This document shows, piece after piece, positions 28,003 to 37,978 of a stretch of DNA of 64,000 bases. The position numbers and the translations under genes were made by a program. Under the pieces are notes generated by a model. That model was not told where the DNA came from and did no database searches. It was given only the letters and a program-made list of their open reading frames with translations. Source of the DNA: Sphingomonas koreensis (GTDB lineage Bacteria; Pseudomonadota; Alphaproteobacteria; Sphingomonadales; Sphingomonadaceae); NCBI GenBank assembly GCA_006438735.1, contig RCZF01000002.1:253501-317500 (forward strand), read 5' to 3'. The stretch's first letter is position 1. Every line of letters begins with the position of its first letter.

Positions 28003-28665
28003 ATGACCAAGCCCGTCCGCATCGCGCCCTCGATCCTCAGCGCCGATTTCGCGTGGCTGGGCGAGGAAGTCCGCGCGATCGAGGCAGCGGGGGCGGACTG
28101 GATCCATATCGACGTGATGGACGGCCATTTCGTCCCCAACATCTCGATGGGGCCGGTGGTGGTGAAGGCGCTGCGCCCGGTGACGGCGCTGCCGTTCGAC
28201 GTCCATCTGATGATCTCGCCGATCGACGCCTATCTCGACGCCTTCGCCGAGGCCGGCGCGGACACGATAACCGTCCATCCCGAAGCGGGGCCGCACATCC
28301 ACCGCTCGCTCCAGCACATCAAGTCGCTGGGCAAGCGCGCCGGCGTGGTACTCAATCCCGGCACGCCGGCGAAAATGCTCGATTACCTCATCGACATGGT
28401 CGATCTGGTGCTGGTGATGAGCGTCAACCCCGGATTCGGCGGGCAGCATTTCATCCCCAGCCAGTTGAAGAAGATCGCGGCAATTCGCAGCATGATCGAC
28501 AAATCGGGCCGTGATATCGACCTCGAAGTCGATGGCGGCATCGATCCCGAGACCGCGCGGCAAGCGATCGAGGCGGGCGCCGATGCGCTGGTCGCCGGCA
28601 CCGCGACGTTCAAGGGCGGGCCCGATCGTTACGCCGCCAATATCCGCGCCCTGAGGGGCGGGTGA
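28003..28665 (+). CDS. rpe: ribulose-phosphate 3-epimerase
   Basis: 220 residues, family length. The (beta/alpha)8 barrel shows [17 protein letters not shown] with the catalytic Asp in [20 protein letters not shown] with metal-binding His and Asp, [12 protein letters not shown], and [18 protein letters not shown] with the second Asp and phosphate site. It interconverts ribulose-5-P and xylulose-5-P in the pentose-phosphate pathway. Its stop overlaps the GTG of the next gene (GTGA), so the two are coupled. Confidence 0.97.
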   Translation: MTKPVRIAPSILSADFAWLGEEVRAIEAAGADWIHIDVMDGHFVPNISMGPVVVKALRPVTALPFDVHLMISPIDAYLDAFAEAGADTITVHPEAGPHIHRSLQHIKSLGKRAGVVLNPGTPAKMLDYLIDMVDLVLVMSVNPGFGGQHFIPSQLKKIAAIRSMIDKSGRDIDLEVDGGIDPETARQAIEAGADALVAGTATFKGGPDRYAANIRALRGG

Positions 28666-30398
28666 GCCAGAAGCAGACGCCCGACACCGCTGCTGACGGC
28701 ATCGAGCAGGGCAAGCGGCTTATCCGGCTCGGCAGCGATAAGGGGTTGTCGCTGGCCGAGCGCCTGTCCGAGCGCTTCGCGCGGCTGACCTGGCGGACGC
28801 CGATCCACACGCTGCGGCTGCGCGGGCGCTATCCCTTGAAGCTGATCGCGGTGCCCGACGATCCGTTCCTCGGCGACGTGCGCCGCGGCAATGCACTGAT
28901 GAAGGGCATGCTGACGATCGCCGGCGAGGGGCGGCCGATCGAGCGGATCAACCTGGCCCAGCCCGATTGGTCGCCGCGCTTCGCCGAGCATCTGCACAGC
29001 TTCGCCTGGCTGCGTGACTTGTCGAGCGTGGCGACGCGCGCGCAGGGCGCGCCGATCGCCGAATATCTCACGCAGAAATGGCTAGATGCGCATGCCGATC
29101 ATGTCGGCGAGCCGGCGTGGCGCGCCGATCTGGTCGGGCGGCGAATCCTGATGTGGGCCGCGCATGCACCACTGATCCTGTCGTCGACCGATCTGATCTA
29201 CCGATCGGCGGTGCTCAACAGCTTCGCGCGCGGCGCGCGGCATATCGATCGCGGCGCCGAGAAGATGCCGGTCGGCGTGCCGCGGATCGCAACCTGGTGC
29301 GGCGTCGTCGCCGCCGGGCTGCTGATTCCGGGCGGCGAGCCGCGGCGGATCGTCGGCGAGGCGGGACTGGCCAAGGCGATCGAGGCGTCGGTGTTCGAGG
29401 ATGGCGGCACCGTCTCGCGCTCGCCGATCGCGCAGCTTGACATCATCATGCTGCTGACGATGCTGCGCGCCGCTTATGCCGCGCGGCGGATCGAAACGCC
29501 GACGGCGATCGAGACGGTGCTGGCGCGGATGGTGCCGGCGCTGCTCGGGTTGACGCATGGCGACCGCGGGCTTTCGAGCTGGCAGGGCGGCGGCCCGGTG
29601 CCGGGCGAGCGGATCGACCAGATCGTCGAAGCGACCGGCATCCGCACCCGCCCGCTGCGCCAGGCGCGCGACTGGGGCTATCAGCGGCTCGCGGCGGGCA
29701 AGGCGGTGTTGATCATCGACGCCGCGCCGCCGCCGATCTCGCGGCTGGTGCGCAGCGGCTGTGCCTCGACGCTGGCGTTCGAACTGTCCGATGGGCCGGC
29801 GCGGATCGTGGTCAATTGCGGCGGCGCGCGCACCGCCGTAGCTCAAGTCCCGCCCGGGCTGGTCGCGGGGCTGCGCAGCACAGCGGCGCATTCGACGCTG
29901 ACCCTTGCCGACAGCAATTCGACCGCGGTGATGCCCGACGGCACGCTCGGCAAGGGCGTCGCCGAGATCGAGCTGACGCGCGAGGAAAGCGATGGCGCGA
30001 GCCGGATCGAGGCGAGCCATGACGGTTATGCCCGGCGCTATGGCTTCGTCCACCGCCGGCAGCTGGTGATGACCAGTGACGGCCGTGAAGTGCGCGGCGA
30101 AGACATGCTACTCCCCTCGGGCCGACGGCGGAAGCTGGCGGCGACCGCGTTCGCCGTGCGCTTTCACCTCGGGCTCGGCGTGCAGGTATCGCCGACCGCC
30201 GATGGCTTGGCGGCGCTGTTGCGGCTGCCGGGCGGCGTCGCTTGGCAATTTCGCTGCCGCGGCGGCGCATTGGCGGTGGAATCGAGCTTGTGGATCGACG
30301 CCGACGGCCGGCCGCAACCGACGCAGCAACTCGTCGTGTCGGGCGAAGCGCCCGCCGGGGGTGCGAACGTCAGCTGGGTCTTGAAGCGCGCGACCTGA
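28662..30398 (+). CDS. heparinase II/III-like protein
   Basis: 578 residues from a GTG that overlaps the rpe stop. The N-terminal alpha-toroid (about 60-380) and the C-terminal heparinase II/III beta-sandwich domain (about 390-570) are both present. The C-terminal part includes [14 protein letters not shown] and [14 protein letters not shown], the region with the conserved histidine. There is no signal peptide, unlike secreted lyases. Family members are polysaccharide lyases; in sphingomonads this gene is regularly found between rpe and purH, where its role is unclear. Confidence 0.9.
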   Translation: MSQKQTPDTAADGIEQGKRLIRLGSDKGLSLAERLSERFARLTWRTPIHTLRLRGRYPLKLIAVPDDPFLGDVRRGNALMKGMLTIAGEGRPIERINLAQPDWSPRFAEHLHSFAWLRDLSSVATRAQGAPIAEYLTQKWLDAHADHVGEPAWRADLVGRRILMWAAHAPLILSSTDLIYRSAVLNSFARGARHIDRGAEKMPVGVPRIATWCGVVAAGLLIPGGEPRRIVGEAGLAKAIEASVFEDGGTVSRSPIAQLDIIMLLTMLRAAYAARRIETPTAIETVLARMVPALLGLTHGDRGLSSWQGGGPVPGERIDQIVEATGIRTRPLRQARDWGYQRLAAGKAVLIIDAAPPPISRLVRSGCASTLAFELSDGPARIVVNCGGARTAVAQVPPGLVAGLRSTAAHSTLTLADSNSTAVMPDGTLGKGVAEIELTREESDGASRIEASHDGYARRYGFVHRRQLVMTSDGREVRGEDMLLPSGRRRKLAATAFAVRFHLGLGVQVSPTADGLAALLRLPGGVAWQFRCRGGALAVESSLWIDADGRPQPTQQLVVSGEAPAGGANVSWVLKRAT

Positions 30399-30443
30399 CG
30401 GGCCAGAGGGGCGGCGTCCAGCCATGAGCGAAAGTCCCTCCTG

Positions 30444-32012
30444 ATGACCGAGATCACGATCAAGCGCGCGCTGCTGTCGGTATCCGACAAGAACGGCATC
30501 GCGGCGCTCGGCACCGCGCTGGCGGCCAAGGGCGTCGAGCTGGTATCGACCGGCGGCACCGCCAAGGCGCTGCGCGACGCCGGCCTCGACGTGCGCGACA
30601 TTTCCGACCTCACCGGCTTTCCCGAAATGATGGACGGACGCGTCAAGACGCTCCACCCCAAGGTGCACGGCGGGCTGCTCGCGGTGCGCGACGATCCCGC
30701 GCACGCCGCCTCGATGGCCGAGCACGACATCGGCGCGATCGATCTGGTGGTGGTCAATCTCTATCCCTTTGCTGCCACCGTCGCCAAGGGCGCCGGGCGC
30801 GACGAGGTGATCGAGAATATCGACATCGGCGGCCCCTCGATGGTGCGATCGGCGGCGAAGAACCATGCCTATGTCGCGATCGTCACCGATCCGGCCGATT
30901 ATGCGCTGGTCGAGGGCGGGACGACGACGCTCGAGGATCGCAAGCGGCTCGCCGCCAAGGCGTTCGCGGCGACGGCGGCTTATGATGCGGCGATCGGATC
31001 GTGGTTCGCCTTCGCCGATCAGGGCGAGGCACTTCCTGAGACACTGTTGGTGCCGCTCAAGCGCGCCGATACGTTGCGCTACGGCGAAAACCCGCATCAA
31101 TCGGCGGCGCTGTATCTGCCGATGGGGCCAGCGGCGCGCGGCATCGCGCAGGCCGAGCAGGTCCAGGGCAAGGCGCTCAGCTACAACAACCTCAACGACG
31201 CCGATGCCGCGCTCGAGTTGCTGACCGAGTTTCGCGACGGCCCGCCGACCTGCGTGATCGTCAAGCACGCCAATCCGTGCGGCGTCGCCAGCGCCGACAC
31301 GATTCTCGACGCGTACAAGGCCGCGCTGGCGTGCGATTCGGTATCGGCATTCGGCGGCATCATCGCGCTGAACCGGCCGCTCGACGAAGAAACGGCTCTG
31401 GCGATCGGCGACATCTTCACCGAGGTGGTGTGCGCGCCTGCGGCCTCCGACGCGGCCAAGACGGTGTTCGCCAAGAAGAAGAATTTGCGGCTGCTGCTGA
31501 CCGGGGAGCTCTCCGATCCAGCGCGGCCTGGGTTGCAGCTCAAGAGCATCGCCGGTGGGATGCTGGTGCAATCGCGCGACAACGCGCTGATTGAGGGCGA
31601 CCTCAAGGTCGTCACCAAACGCGCGCCGACCGAGCAGGAACTGGCTGATTGCCGCTTCGCCTGGACCGTTGCCAAACACGTCAAATCGAACGCGATCGTC
31701 TATGCCAATGGCGGCAGCACCGCCGGCATCGGCGCGGGGCAGATGAGCCGTGTCGAGTCGGCGCGGATCGCCGCGTGGAAGGCGAAGGATGCGGCCGACA
31801 AGGCCGGCTGGGGCGAACCACGCACGATCGGCTCGGCGGTCGCGTCGGACGCGTTCTTTCCGTTCGCCGATGGCTTGCTGACCGCGGTCGAGGCCGGCGC
31901 GACGGCGGTAATCCAGCCGGGCGGATCGATCCGCGACGACGAAGTGATCGCAGCGGCGGATGACGCCGGTCTGGCAATGGTGTTCACCGGCATGCGGCAC
32001 TTCCGGCACTGA
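30444..32012 (+). CDS. purH: bifunctional AICAR formyltransferase/IMP cyclohydrolase
   Basis: 522 residues. The N-terminal MGS-like IMP cyclohydrolase (about 1-195) has [18 protein letters not shown] and [19 protein letters not shown]. The C-terminal AICAR transformylase (about 200-522) has [13 protein letters not shown] and [13 protein letters not shown], with the catalytic Lys-His. It makes the last two steps to IMP. The 45 bp before the start contain no Shine-Dalgarno-like purine run, so it may rely on leaderless or coupled initiation, and no promoter element was recognised. Confidence 0.97.
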   Translation: MTEITIKRALLSVSDKNGIAALGTALAAKGVELVSTGGTAKALRDAGLDVRDISDLTGFPEMMDGRVKTLHPKVHGGLLAVRDDPAHAASMAEHDIGAIDLVVVNLYPFAATVAKGAGRDEVIENIDIGGPSMVRSAAKNHAYVAIVTDPADYALVEGGTTTLEDRKRLAAKAFAATAAYDAAIGSWFAFADQGEALPETLLVPLKRADTLRYGENPHQSAALYLPMGPAARGIAQAEQVQGKALSYNNLNDADAALELLTEFRDGPPTCVIVKHANPCGVASADTILDAYKAALACDSVSAFGGIIALNRPLDEETALAIGDIFTEVVCAPAASDAAKTVFAKKKNLRLLLTGELSDPARPGLQLKSIAGGMLVQSRDNALIEGDLKVVTKRAPTEQELADCRFAWTVAKHVKSNAIVYANGGSTAGIGAGQMSRVESARIAAWKAKDAADKAGWGEPRTIGSAVASDAFFPFADGLLTAVEAGATAVIQPGGSIRDDEVIAAADDAGLAMVFTGMRHFRH

Positions 32013-32020
32013 TATTTGGC

Positions 32021-32103
32021 GCCGCACCAGCCCGCTCCCCCACCCGGCCACCCATTCAGTATGATCCTGTGGGTGGCCGGGTGGGGGAGCGGGCTGGTGC
32101 GGC
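32021..32103. repeat. perfect 34-bp-arm palindrome (copy B), also a bidirectional terminator
   Basis: Left arm 32021-32054 and right arm 32070-32103 are exact reverse complements of 34 bases, around the 15-base loop TTCAGTATGATCCTG. Copy A at 13730-13780 has the same loop with one base changed and arms that differ by compensating bases. It lies between convergent purH and the exporter gene with 8 and 15 bp to spare, so it can end both transcripts. Confidence 0.92.
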
Positions 32104-32118
32104 CTTCCGTACAAAGAC

Positions 32119-33621
32119 TTACACCGTCAGCGTCGCTTCCTCGGCGCGCGGCATCTTTTTGAACAGCGTGCGGTCTTCGGGCCCGAACGCCCAGCGCCAG
32201 ATCACATAGATATACGCCCCCGCGATCGCCGGGATGCCGAACACCAGCTCGGTCCATTCGTATCGGTGAGGCAGCGAGGTGAAGATCGTTCCCGCCGCAA
32301 CCGCCGCCAGCGCCGCCCAGACGAGCGGCCAGCGGAACCCCGTCACCGGCGCATGGACGATACCACGCAACAGCCGCGCCTTGAGCACCGATGTCACCAG
32401 CACCGACACCATCAGCGCCACCGCCGGTCCCGCCGCCTGGAAATTGACCGGCCAGTGTGCCGCGCGCATCGCCACGATCAGCGTGAAACTCAGGATGATC
32501 TGCACGCCAAGCATCGCCAGCGAAATCATCAGATTGCGGTGCCGCGCGACATAGACCAGCGCCGATTCGCACACCGTGCCGGTCGAGGCGAGCACCTCGG
32601 CGATCAGCAGGAACGCCATCGCCGCGGTGCCGGCAACGAATTGCGGGCCGACCACGCCCATCACTGCCTTGCCGGGGATCGACCCCATCAAGGCGATCAC
32701 CGCCTGCGCCGCGATCGTCCAGAAGCCGACCTGGCGCACCTGATTGGCGACCGCGGCGTAATCGTCCTCGGCGAGGCTGGCGGTGATCACCGGGCCCATC
32801 ACCGGCTCGAAGCTGGTCTTCAGCTTCTGCGGCAGGCTCGCGACCTGCTGCGCCATATAATAGATGCCGACGATCTTGGGCGCGAACATCAGCCCAAGGA
32901 TGAAGCGATCGACGTTGCGTGTGCCCCATTCGATCGCGTCGGCGCCGGCAAGCGGCATGTTGTGCCGGGCAAGCGCAAGCAGCGGCCGGATGCGCGGGCT
33001 CCAGCCGTGTGGCAGGCCGTAACTTTTCACGAACGGGATCAGCGAGGCGATCATCGCCGCCGCCATCGACACGACATACGACAACACCAGCCCGTCGTGG
33101 AACGACACATAGGACATGCCCCAGGCAGCGATGCTGATCGTCCACGGCTCGACCACCGCGCGCGCCGTTACCGTCGCCTTCACATTGTGCTTGTAGGCAA
33201 GCGCGGCGAGGCTGACGTCGGACCAGGCGGTGGCGAAGATGATGCACGGCAGGAAGCGATCGAGCCCGTGGATGTCGCTGTCGGGATACATCACCTGCGG
33301 AAAGGCGATCAGCACCGCGCTGGCGATCATCGACACGACGAAGGCGACCGCCATCGCATCCCATACGACATGGACGTGCGGGCGATCGGTGTCGCTCAGC
33401 GCCTGCGCCAGCCCCCGCTTAAGCCCGAGCGTCGCGACCAAAGCGGCCAACTCGACGACCACCACTGCGAGCGCGAACCGCCCGACGAGATCCGGCCCGT
33501 AGATGCGCCCGGCGACGAACAGGAACGGCATCCGCGCGACAAGTCGCATGATGAAGCCAAGGACGTTGGTTCGCCCCCCTTTGGCCAGCGCGGCGATGTC
33601 GTCGTTAGAAGATTCAGGCAT
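32119..33621 (-). CDS. polysaccharide flippase (MOP/Wzx-like)
   Basis: 500 residues with about 12-14 hydrophobic helices throughout and few charged loops. The N terminus FIMRLVARMPFLFVAGRIYG is the polysaccharide-biosynthesis (PF01943) start. Wzx-type proteins flip lipid-linked oligosaccharides across the inner membrane. No glycosyltransferases or polymerase flank it, so the cargo is unknown. It may be co-transcribed with the small winged-helix gene and polA upstream. Confidence 0.85.
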   Translation of the reverse strand: MPESSNDDIAALAKGGRTNVLGFIMRLVARMPFLFVAGRIYGPDLVGRFALAVVVVELAALVATLGLKRGLAQALSDTDRPHVHVVWDAMAVAFVVSMIASAVLIAFPQVMYPDSDIHGLDRFLPCIIFATAWSDVSLAALAYKHNVKATVTARAVVEPWTISIAAWGMSYVSFHDGLVLSYVVSMAAAMIASLIPFVKSYGLPHGWSPRIRPLLALARHNMPLAGADAIEWGTRNVDRFILGLMFAPKIVGIYYMAQQVASLPQKLKTSFEPVMGPVITASLAEDDYAAVANQVRQVGFWTIAAQAVIALMGSIPGKAVMGVVGPQFVAGTAAMAFLLIAEVLASTGTVCESALVYVARHRNLMISLAMLGVQIILSFTLIVAMRAAHWPVNFQAAGPAVALMVSVLVTSVLKARLLRGIVHAPVTGFRWPLVWAALAAVAAGTIFTSLPHRYEWTELVFGIPAIAGAYIYVIWRWAFGPEDRTLFKKMPRAEEATLTV

Positions 33622-33627
33622 CCGACA

Positions 33628-33873
33628 TCATTGTTTCAAGAACCATATGCTTTTTGAGCCCTGCTTCCGCAGCCCCAATTTGCCCGTTTCACGGAGACGC
33701 TGCGCGGCCCAGCGCATATCGTATTGCCAAGAGAAAAAATGCTCTCCAGAGCCCCGCAAATCCGTTTCGTGGTCCAGCCAAATCTGACGGGCCACCTCAT
33801 TCACTAGCCCTTGGCCGCCTAGCTTACCTAGTGCCTCGCGGACCCACAGCTGAAGCTTGTCCCTGTACAACAC
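33628..33873 (-). CDS. winged-helix-like small protein, unknown
   Basis: 81 residues from a GTG at 33873 that has a GAGAGGGGGG ribosome-binding site ten bases ahead. The sequence LYRDKLQLWVREALGKLGG then NEVARQIWLDHETDL and WQYDMRWAAQRLRETGKL fits a winged helix, ending in a GSKSIWFL wing. I have seen similar proteins as orphans and as N-terminal parts of Mrr-like restriction proteins, but there is no nuclease domain here. It lies 13 bp after the polA stop and 6 bp before the flippase start. Its lower GC than its neighbours suggests transfer. Confidence 0.7.
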   Translation of the reverse strand: MLYRDKLQLWVREALGKLGGQGLVNEVARQIWLDHETDLRGSGEHFFSWQYDMRWAAQRLRETGKLGLRKQGSKSIWFLKQ

Positions 33874-33886
33874 CAGTCCCCCCCTC

Positions 33887-36649
33887 TCAATGCGCCGCTC
33901 CCCAGCTCTTGCCGAAGCCGATCTCGATGCCAAGCGGCACCGACAGCGTCACCGCTGGTTCGGCGGCAGTCGCCATCACGCGCTCGATCACTGGGCGCGC
34001 GGCGTCGGCGTCGCCTTCGGGGAGCTCGAACACCAGTTCGTCGTGGACCTGCATCAGCATCCGCACCTCGGACAGCCCCGCCTCGGCGAGCGCCGCCGGC
34101 ATGCGGACCATCGCGCGCTTGATGATGTCCGCGCAGGTGCCCTGGATCGGCGCATTGATCGCGGCGCGCTCGGCCCCCTGGCGCTCGTGCTGGACCTTCG
34201 ATTTGATCCGCGGGAAATGCGTCTTTCTGCCGAACAAGGTCTCGGTGAAGCCGCGATCGCGGACCTGTTCGATCGTCGCGGCGATATAGTTGTTGATGCC
34301 GGGGAAACGCTGAAAATAGGTGTCGATCATCACCTGCGCTTCGTCCGCTGTGACGTCGAGCCGCCCAGCGAGGCCCCAGCGCGAAATGCCGTAGAGGATC
34401 GCGAAGTTGATCGTCTTGGCGCGCGCGCGGGTGTCGCGATTGACCTCGCCGAACAGCTCGGTCGCGGTCATCGAATGGATGTCGTCGCCATTTTCGAACG
34501 CCTGGCGCAGCGCCGGCACATCGGCCATGTGCGCGGCGAGGCGCAGCTCGATCTGCGAATAATCGGCGGCGAGGATGACGTTGCCCGGCTCGGCGACGAA
34601 AGCGTCGCGAATCTGGCGGCCGATCTCGGTACGGATCGGAATGTTCTGGAGATTGGGGTCGGTTGATGACAGTCGTCCGGTCTGCGCGCCGGTGAGGCTG
34701 TAGCTAGTGTGGACGCGCCCCGTCGCCGGGTTGATCTGCGCCTGCAGCGCGTCGGTATAAGTCGATTTGAGCTTCGACAATTGCCGCCAGTCGAGCACCT
34801 TGCGTGCGATCGCGGCGCCTTGCGGCTGCTCCTTGTCGGCCGCGATCCGCTCGAGCTCGTTGACGTCGGTCGAATAGACGCCTGATTTGCCCTTGCGGCC
34901 GCCTTTCAGCCCCAGCCGTTCGAACAGCACATCGCCCAATTGCTTGGGGCTGCCGATCGTGAACGGCCCATCGGCGAGCGCGTGGATTTCGATTTCGAGG
35001 CCGGCGATCTGATGCGCGAACTCGGTCGACAATTTGGACAACGCCTCGGCATCGACCTTGACGCCGGCGGTTTCCATCGCCGCGATCACCGGGACCAGCG
35101 GACGATCGACCATTTCATACACGCGCGTGCCGCCCTCGGCCGGCAACCGCGCCTTGAACCGGCGCCACAGCCGGAGCGTCACGTCGGCATCCTCGGCGGC
35201 GTAGCGTGTCGCGGTCTTGAGATCGACTTCGTGGAAGCCGAGCTGCTTCTTCCCCGTGCCGACGACGTCCTTATAGGCGATGCAACTGTGCGCCAGATGG
35301 GTCGCGGCGAGTTCGTCCATGCCGTGGCCGTGCAGCCCGGCGTCGAGATCGAAGCTCAGCACGATGGTATCGTCATGCGGCGCGACGCCGACGCCGTAGC
35401 GGCCGAGCACGATCATGTCGTATTTGAGATTGTGGCCGATCTTGAGGACGCTTTCGTCCTCGAACAACGGCTTGAGTTTCGCCAGCGCGACGTCGCGATC
35501 GAGCTGATCGGGCTTTTCGGCGAACATGTCGCTGCCGCCATGCGCGAGCGGAATGTAGCAGGCGAGATTGGGCGCGAGCGCCATCGATACGCCGACCAGC
35601 TCCGCGCGCGTCGCGTCGACGCCCGTTGTCTCGGTGTCGATGGCGATCCAGCCCTGATGCCGCGCGACCGTGATCCAGCGATCGAGCGCGGTTTCGTCGA
35701 CAACTGTCTCATACGCGTCATGATCGCACGGCGGCTCGTCGGGCATAACGGCGTCGGTCTTCGGCGTCTCGACCGGCGCGTCGGCGACCGCGGCCAAGCG
35801 CGCGAGCAGCGACTTGAAGCCATGATGATCGAGGAACGCCTTGAGGGGAGCCTCGGGAATCCCCTGGAGCTCGAGTTCCTCGAGCGGATGTTCCAGCGGC
35901 ACGTCGCACGCGAGCGCGACGAGCTTGCGCGACAGCCGCGCCATCTCGGCATGCTCGATCAGATTGTCGCGCATCTTGGAGGGTTTCATGCCCGGCGCGG
36001 CGGCGAGCACCGCTTCGACATCGCCGTATTCGTTGATCAGGTCAGACGCGCGCTTGGGGCCGATGCCGGGGACGCCGGGCACGTTATCGACGCTATCGCC
36101 CATCAGCGCGAGAACTTCGCCGAGCTTGTCCGGGCCGACGCCGAACTTCTCGACGACATGCTCCGCGCCGAGGCGACGGTTGTTCATCGTGTCGTAGAGA
36201 TCGAGCCCCGGCTCGATCAGCTGCATCAGATCCTTGTCGGAACTGACGATCGTCACTTGCCAGCCCTGCGCCAGCGCCGCCTTGGCATAGCTCGCGATCA
36301 GGTCGTCGGCTTCCCAGCCCTCCTCCTCGATGCACGGCAGCGAGAAGGCGCGGGTGGCGTCGCGGATCATCGGGAATTGCGGGATCAGGTCTTCGGGCGG
36401 CGGCGGACGCTGCGCCTTGTATTTGTCGTACATGTCGTTGCGAAAGGTCTTCGACGATTTGTCGAGGATCACCGCCATGTGTGTCGGGCCGTCGGCCGCA
36501 TGCACTTCGTCGGCGAGCTTCCACAGCATCGTCGTATAGCCGTACACCGCGCCGACCGGCTCGCCGTGCTTGTTGGTCAGCGGCGGCAGGCGGTGATAGG
36601 CGCGGAAGATATAGCCGGAGCCGTCGACCAGATAGAGATGGTTGGGCAT
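33887..36649 (-). CDS. polA: DNA polymerase I
   Basis: 920 residues. The 5'-3' exonuclease (about 1-290) has the aspartates in YLVDGSGYIFRAYH and SSDKDLMQLIEPG. The 3'-5' proofreading domain (about 310-510) keeps all its acids: WIAIDTETTGVD, IGHNLKYDM and RYAAEDADVTLRLW. The polymerase domain follows with DYSQIELRLAAH (motif A), RARAKTINFAILYG (motif B) and MQVHDELVFELPE (motif C). It is a complete, proofreading-proficient enzyme for repair and Okazaki-fragment processing. Confidence 0.98.
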   Translation of the reverse strand: MPNHLYLVDGSGYIFRAYHRLPPLTNKHGEPVGAVYGYTTMLWKLADEVHAADGPTHMAVILDKSSKTFRNDMYDKYKAQRPPPPEDLIPQFPMIRDATRAFSLPCIEEEGWEADDLIASYAKAALAQGWQVTIVSSDKDLMQLIEPGLDLYDTMNNRRLGAEHVVEKFGVGPDKLGEVLALMGDSVDNVPGVPGIGPKRASDLINEYGDVEAVLAAAPGMKPSKMRDNLIEHAEMARLSRKLVALACDVPLEHPLEELELQGIPEAPLKAFLDHHGFKSLLARLAAVADAPVETPKTDAVMPDEPPCDHDAYETVVDETALDRWITVARHQGWIAIDTETTGVDATRAELVGVSMALAPNLACYIPLAHGGSDMFAEKPDQLDRDVALAKLKPLFEDESVLKIGHNLKYDMIVLGRYGVGVAPHDDTIVLSFDLDAGLHGHGMDELAATHLAHSCIAYKDVVGTGKKQLGFHEVDLKTATRYAAEDADVTLRLWRRFKARLPAEGGTRVYEMVDRPLVPVIAAMETAGVKVDAEALSKLSTEFAHQIAGLEIEIHALADGPFTIGSPKQLGDVLFERLGLKGGRKGKSGVYSTDVNELERIAADKEQPQGAAIARKVLDWRQLSKLKSTYTDALQAQINPATGRVHTSYSLTGAQTGRLSSTDPNLQNIPIRTEIGRQIRDAFVAEPGNVILAADYSQIELRLAAHMADVPALRQAFENGDDIHSMTATELFGEVNRDTRARAKTINFAILYGISRWGLAGRLDVTADEAQVMIDTYFQRFPGINNYIAATIEQVRDRGFTETLFGRKTHFPRIKSKVQHERQGAERAAINAPIQGTCADIIKRAMVRMPAALAEAGLSEVRMLMQVHDELVFELPEGDADAARPVIERVMATAAEPAVTLSVPLGIEIGFGKSWGAAH

Positions 36650-36688
36650 GTCGCCGCGCGGTCTAGCGCACGGCGGGCGAAGGAGAAA

Positions 36689-37867
36689 CTAGTTTGCGCC
36701 GTGCCCGGCCATTGCGCGTGCGTCCTGTTGCGCAATGGCCATAGGCCGCTCGTCATGCGAGACGACGATCGCGCGGGCGACATCCTGGATCAGCTTCTGC
36801 CGATCGCGCACGCTCTGGGTGCCGTCGCCGATCATCACCGCAACGGTGTAGATCCGCCCGTCCGGCGCCGTCAGGATGCCAACATCGTTGAACCCCGCGG
36901 TGCGCCGGCCCCAATCCTGCCCCGTGCCGGTCTTGTGCGCGATCTGCCAGCTATCGGGCAGCGGATATTTGAGCCGCGCCCAGCCGGTCTTGCAATCGCC
37001 CATCGTCGCCAGCATCCACTGCGTCGAGGCCGGCGACAGCAATTCGCCGCGCACCAGCCGCGCCAGCGTATCGACGATCGCATCGGGCTGCGCGCCATCC
37101 GAGGGATTGGCGGCATAGGCACTGAACGCCGCCTCGCGCACCGCAGGCGACAGCCGCGCGCGCGCATCCTCGAACGCCATACCCATCGAATATTCGGGCC
37201 GCCAGGCGAGCCCGGCGGTGGCCGCCTGCTTGTATTTCTCGTCGGGGCCGACGCGGATGCCGACGATGCCCTTGCGCGCGAACATCGCCTCGGTCGCGCG
37301 GCCGCCGCCGGCGGCATTGAGGATGCGATCGTTGGCAGTGTTGTCGCTGGTCGTCAGCGCGCGGTAATCGAGATCGCCGATCGTGGTGTGATAGCCATCG
37401 CCCTTCACCGCCAGCACCGCAATCGGCTGGTGGAAGACGGTAAGATCGTTCCGCGTCACGGTGATTGGATCGCTGAGCCGCAGCTGCCCGCGATCGACCG
37501 CGTCGAGCATCGTCAACGCCACCCACAATTTGCTGACGCTCTGCTGCGGCATGTAGAGATCGCCGTGACTGTGCGCGGTCCAGCCCTCGCCGACGCTTTG
37601 CACCGCGATGCCGACGCGGCCGCCGAATTGTGCGGTAAGGCTGGTCAGTGTGGCCTGCAGTGCCTGCGGCGGCCGCGGACGCGGCCGCGCCGCCGGCACC
37701 GCCATCGCCACGCCATAGGATTGCCGCGGCGGCGCCATTGTCGCCATACCGGTGCCGCCCACCAGGCTGTCGGACTTGCAGCCGATCAGCAGCGACGCCA
37801 TCGCCAGACCGGCCAATCCTGCGGCAATCCTTAGTCTATGTTTATCGACCCGTATCACGCTACACAC
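36689..37867 (-). CDS. class A beta-lactamase-like serine hydrolase lipoprotein
   Basis: 392 residues. A lipobox (SLLIGC, Cys30) and a Pro/Arg-rich linker precede a serine beta-lactamase/transpeptidase-like domain. The active-site triad motifs are S110-V-S-K113 in QQSVSKLW, S174-D-N in TSDNTAND, and K312-T-G in HKTGTGQ. The omega-loop motif ExxLN of class A enzymes is not clear: a glutamate follows in VGPDEKYK, but LN is absent. So it could be a penicillin-binding-like carboxypeptidase or an atypical lactamase. It would act in the periplasm. Confidence 0.85.
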   Translation of the reverse strand: MCSVIRVDKHRLRIAAGLAGLAMASLLIGCKSDSLVGGTGMATMAPPRQSYGVAMAVPAARPRPRPPQALQATLTSLTAQFGGRVGIAVQSVGEGWTAHSHGDLYMPQQSVSKLWVALTMLDAVDRGQLRLSDPITVTRNDLTVFHQPIAVLAVKGDGYHTTIGDLDYRALTTSDNTANDRILNAAGGGRATEAMFARKGIVGIRVGPDEKYKQAATAGLAWRPEYSMGMAFEDARARLSPAVREAAFSAYAANPSDGAQPDAIVDTLARLVRGELLSPASTQWMLATMGDCKTGWARLKYPLPDSWQIAHKTGTGQDWGRRTAGFNDVGILTAPDGRIYTVAVMIGDGTQSVRDRQKLIQDVARAIVVSHDERPMAIAQQDARAMAGHGAN

Positions 37868-37978
37868 GCCCCGCCCGCTTAATTGGCTGATTCATGCGGG
37901 TTTGCGGATGAACAGGATAGAGCCGGGCTGGATCGCTGCGACGAACGACGCCGCTGATGCGGCGAATCGAGGATGATG

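Noticed and set aside
30399..30443. Possible purine-linked riboswitch (ZTP type) in the purH leader
   Set aside because: A GAGGGGC/GTCCCTC pairing is possible, but the conserved pseudoknot parts of the ZTP motif are absent and the leader is only 45 bases long.
34940..37834. Very long open frame on the plus strand opposite polA and the lactamase-like gene
   Set aside because: It is the antisense of two well-recognised genes in a GC-rich genome, where stop codons are rare in the shadow frame. The sequence is Arg/Asp/His-rich without any domain.
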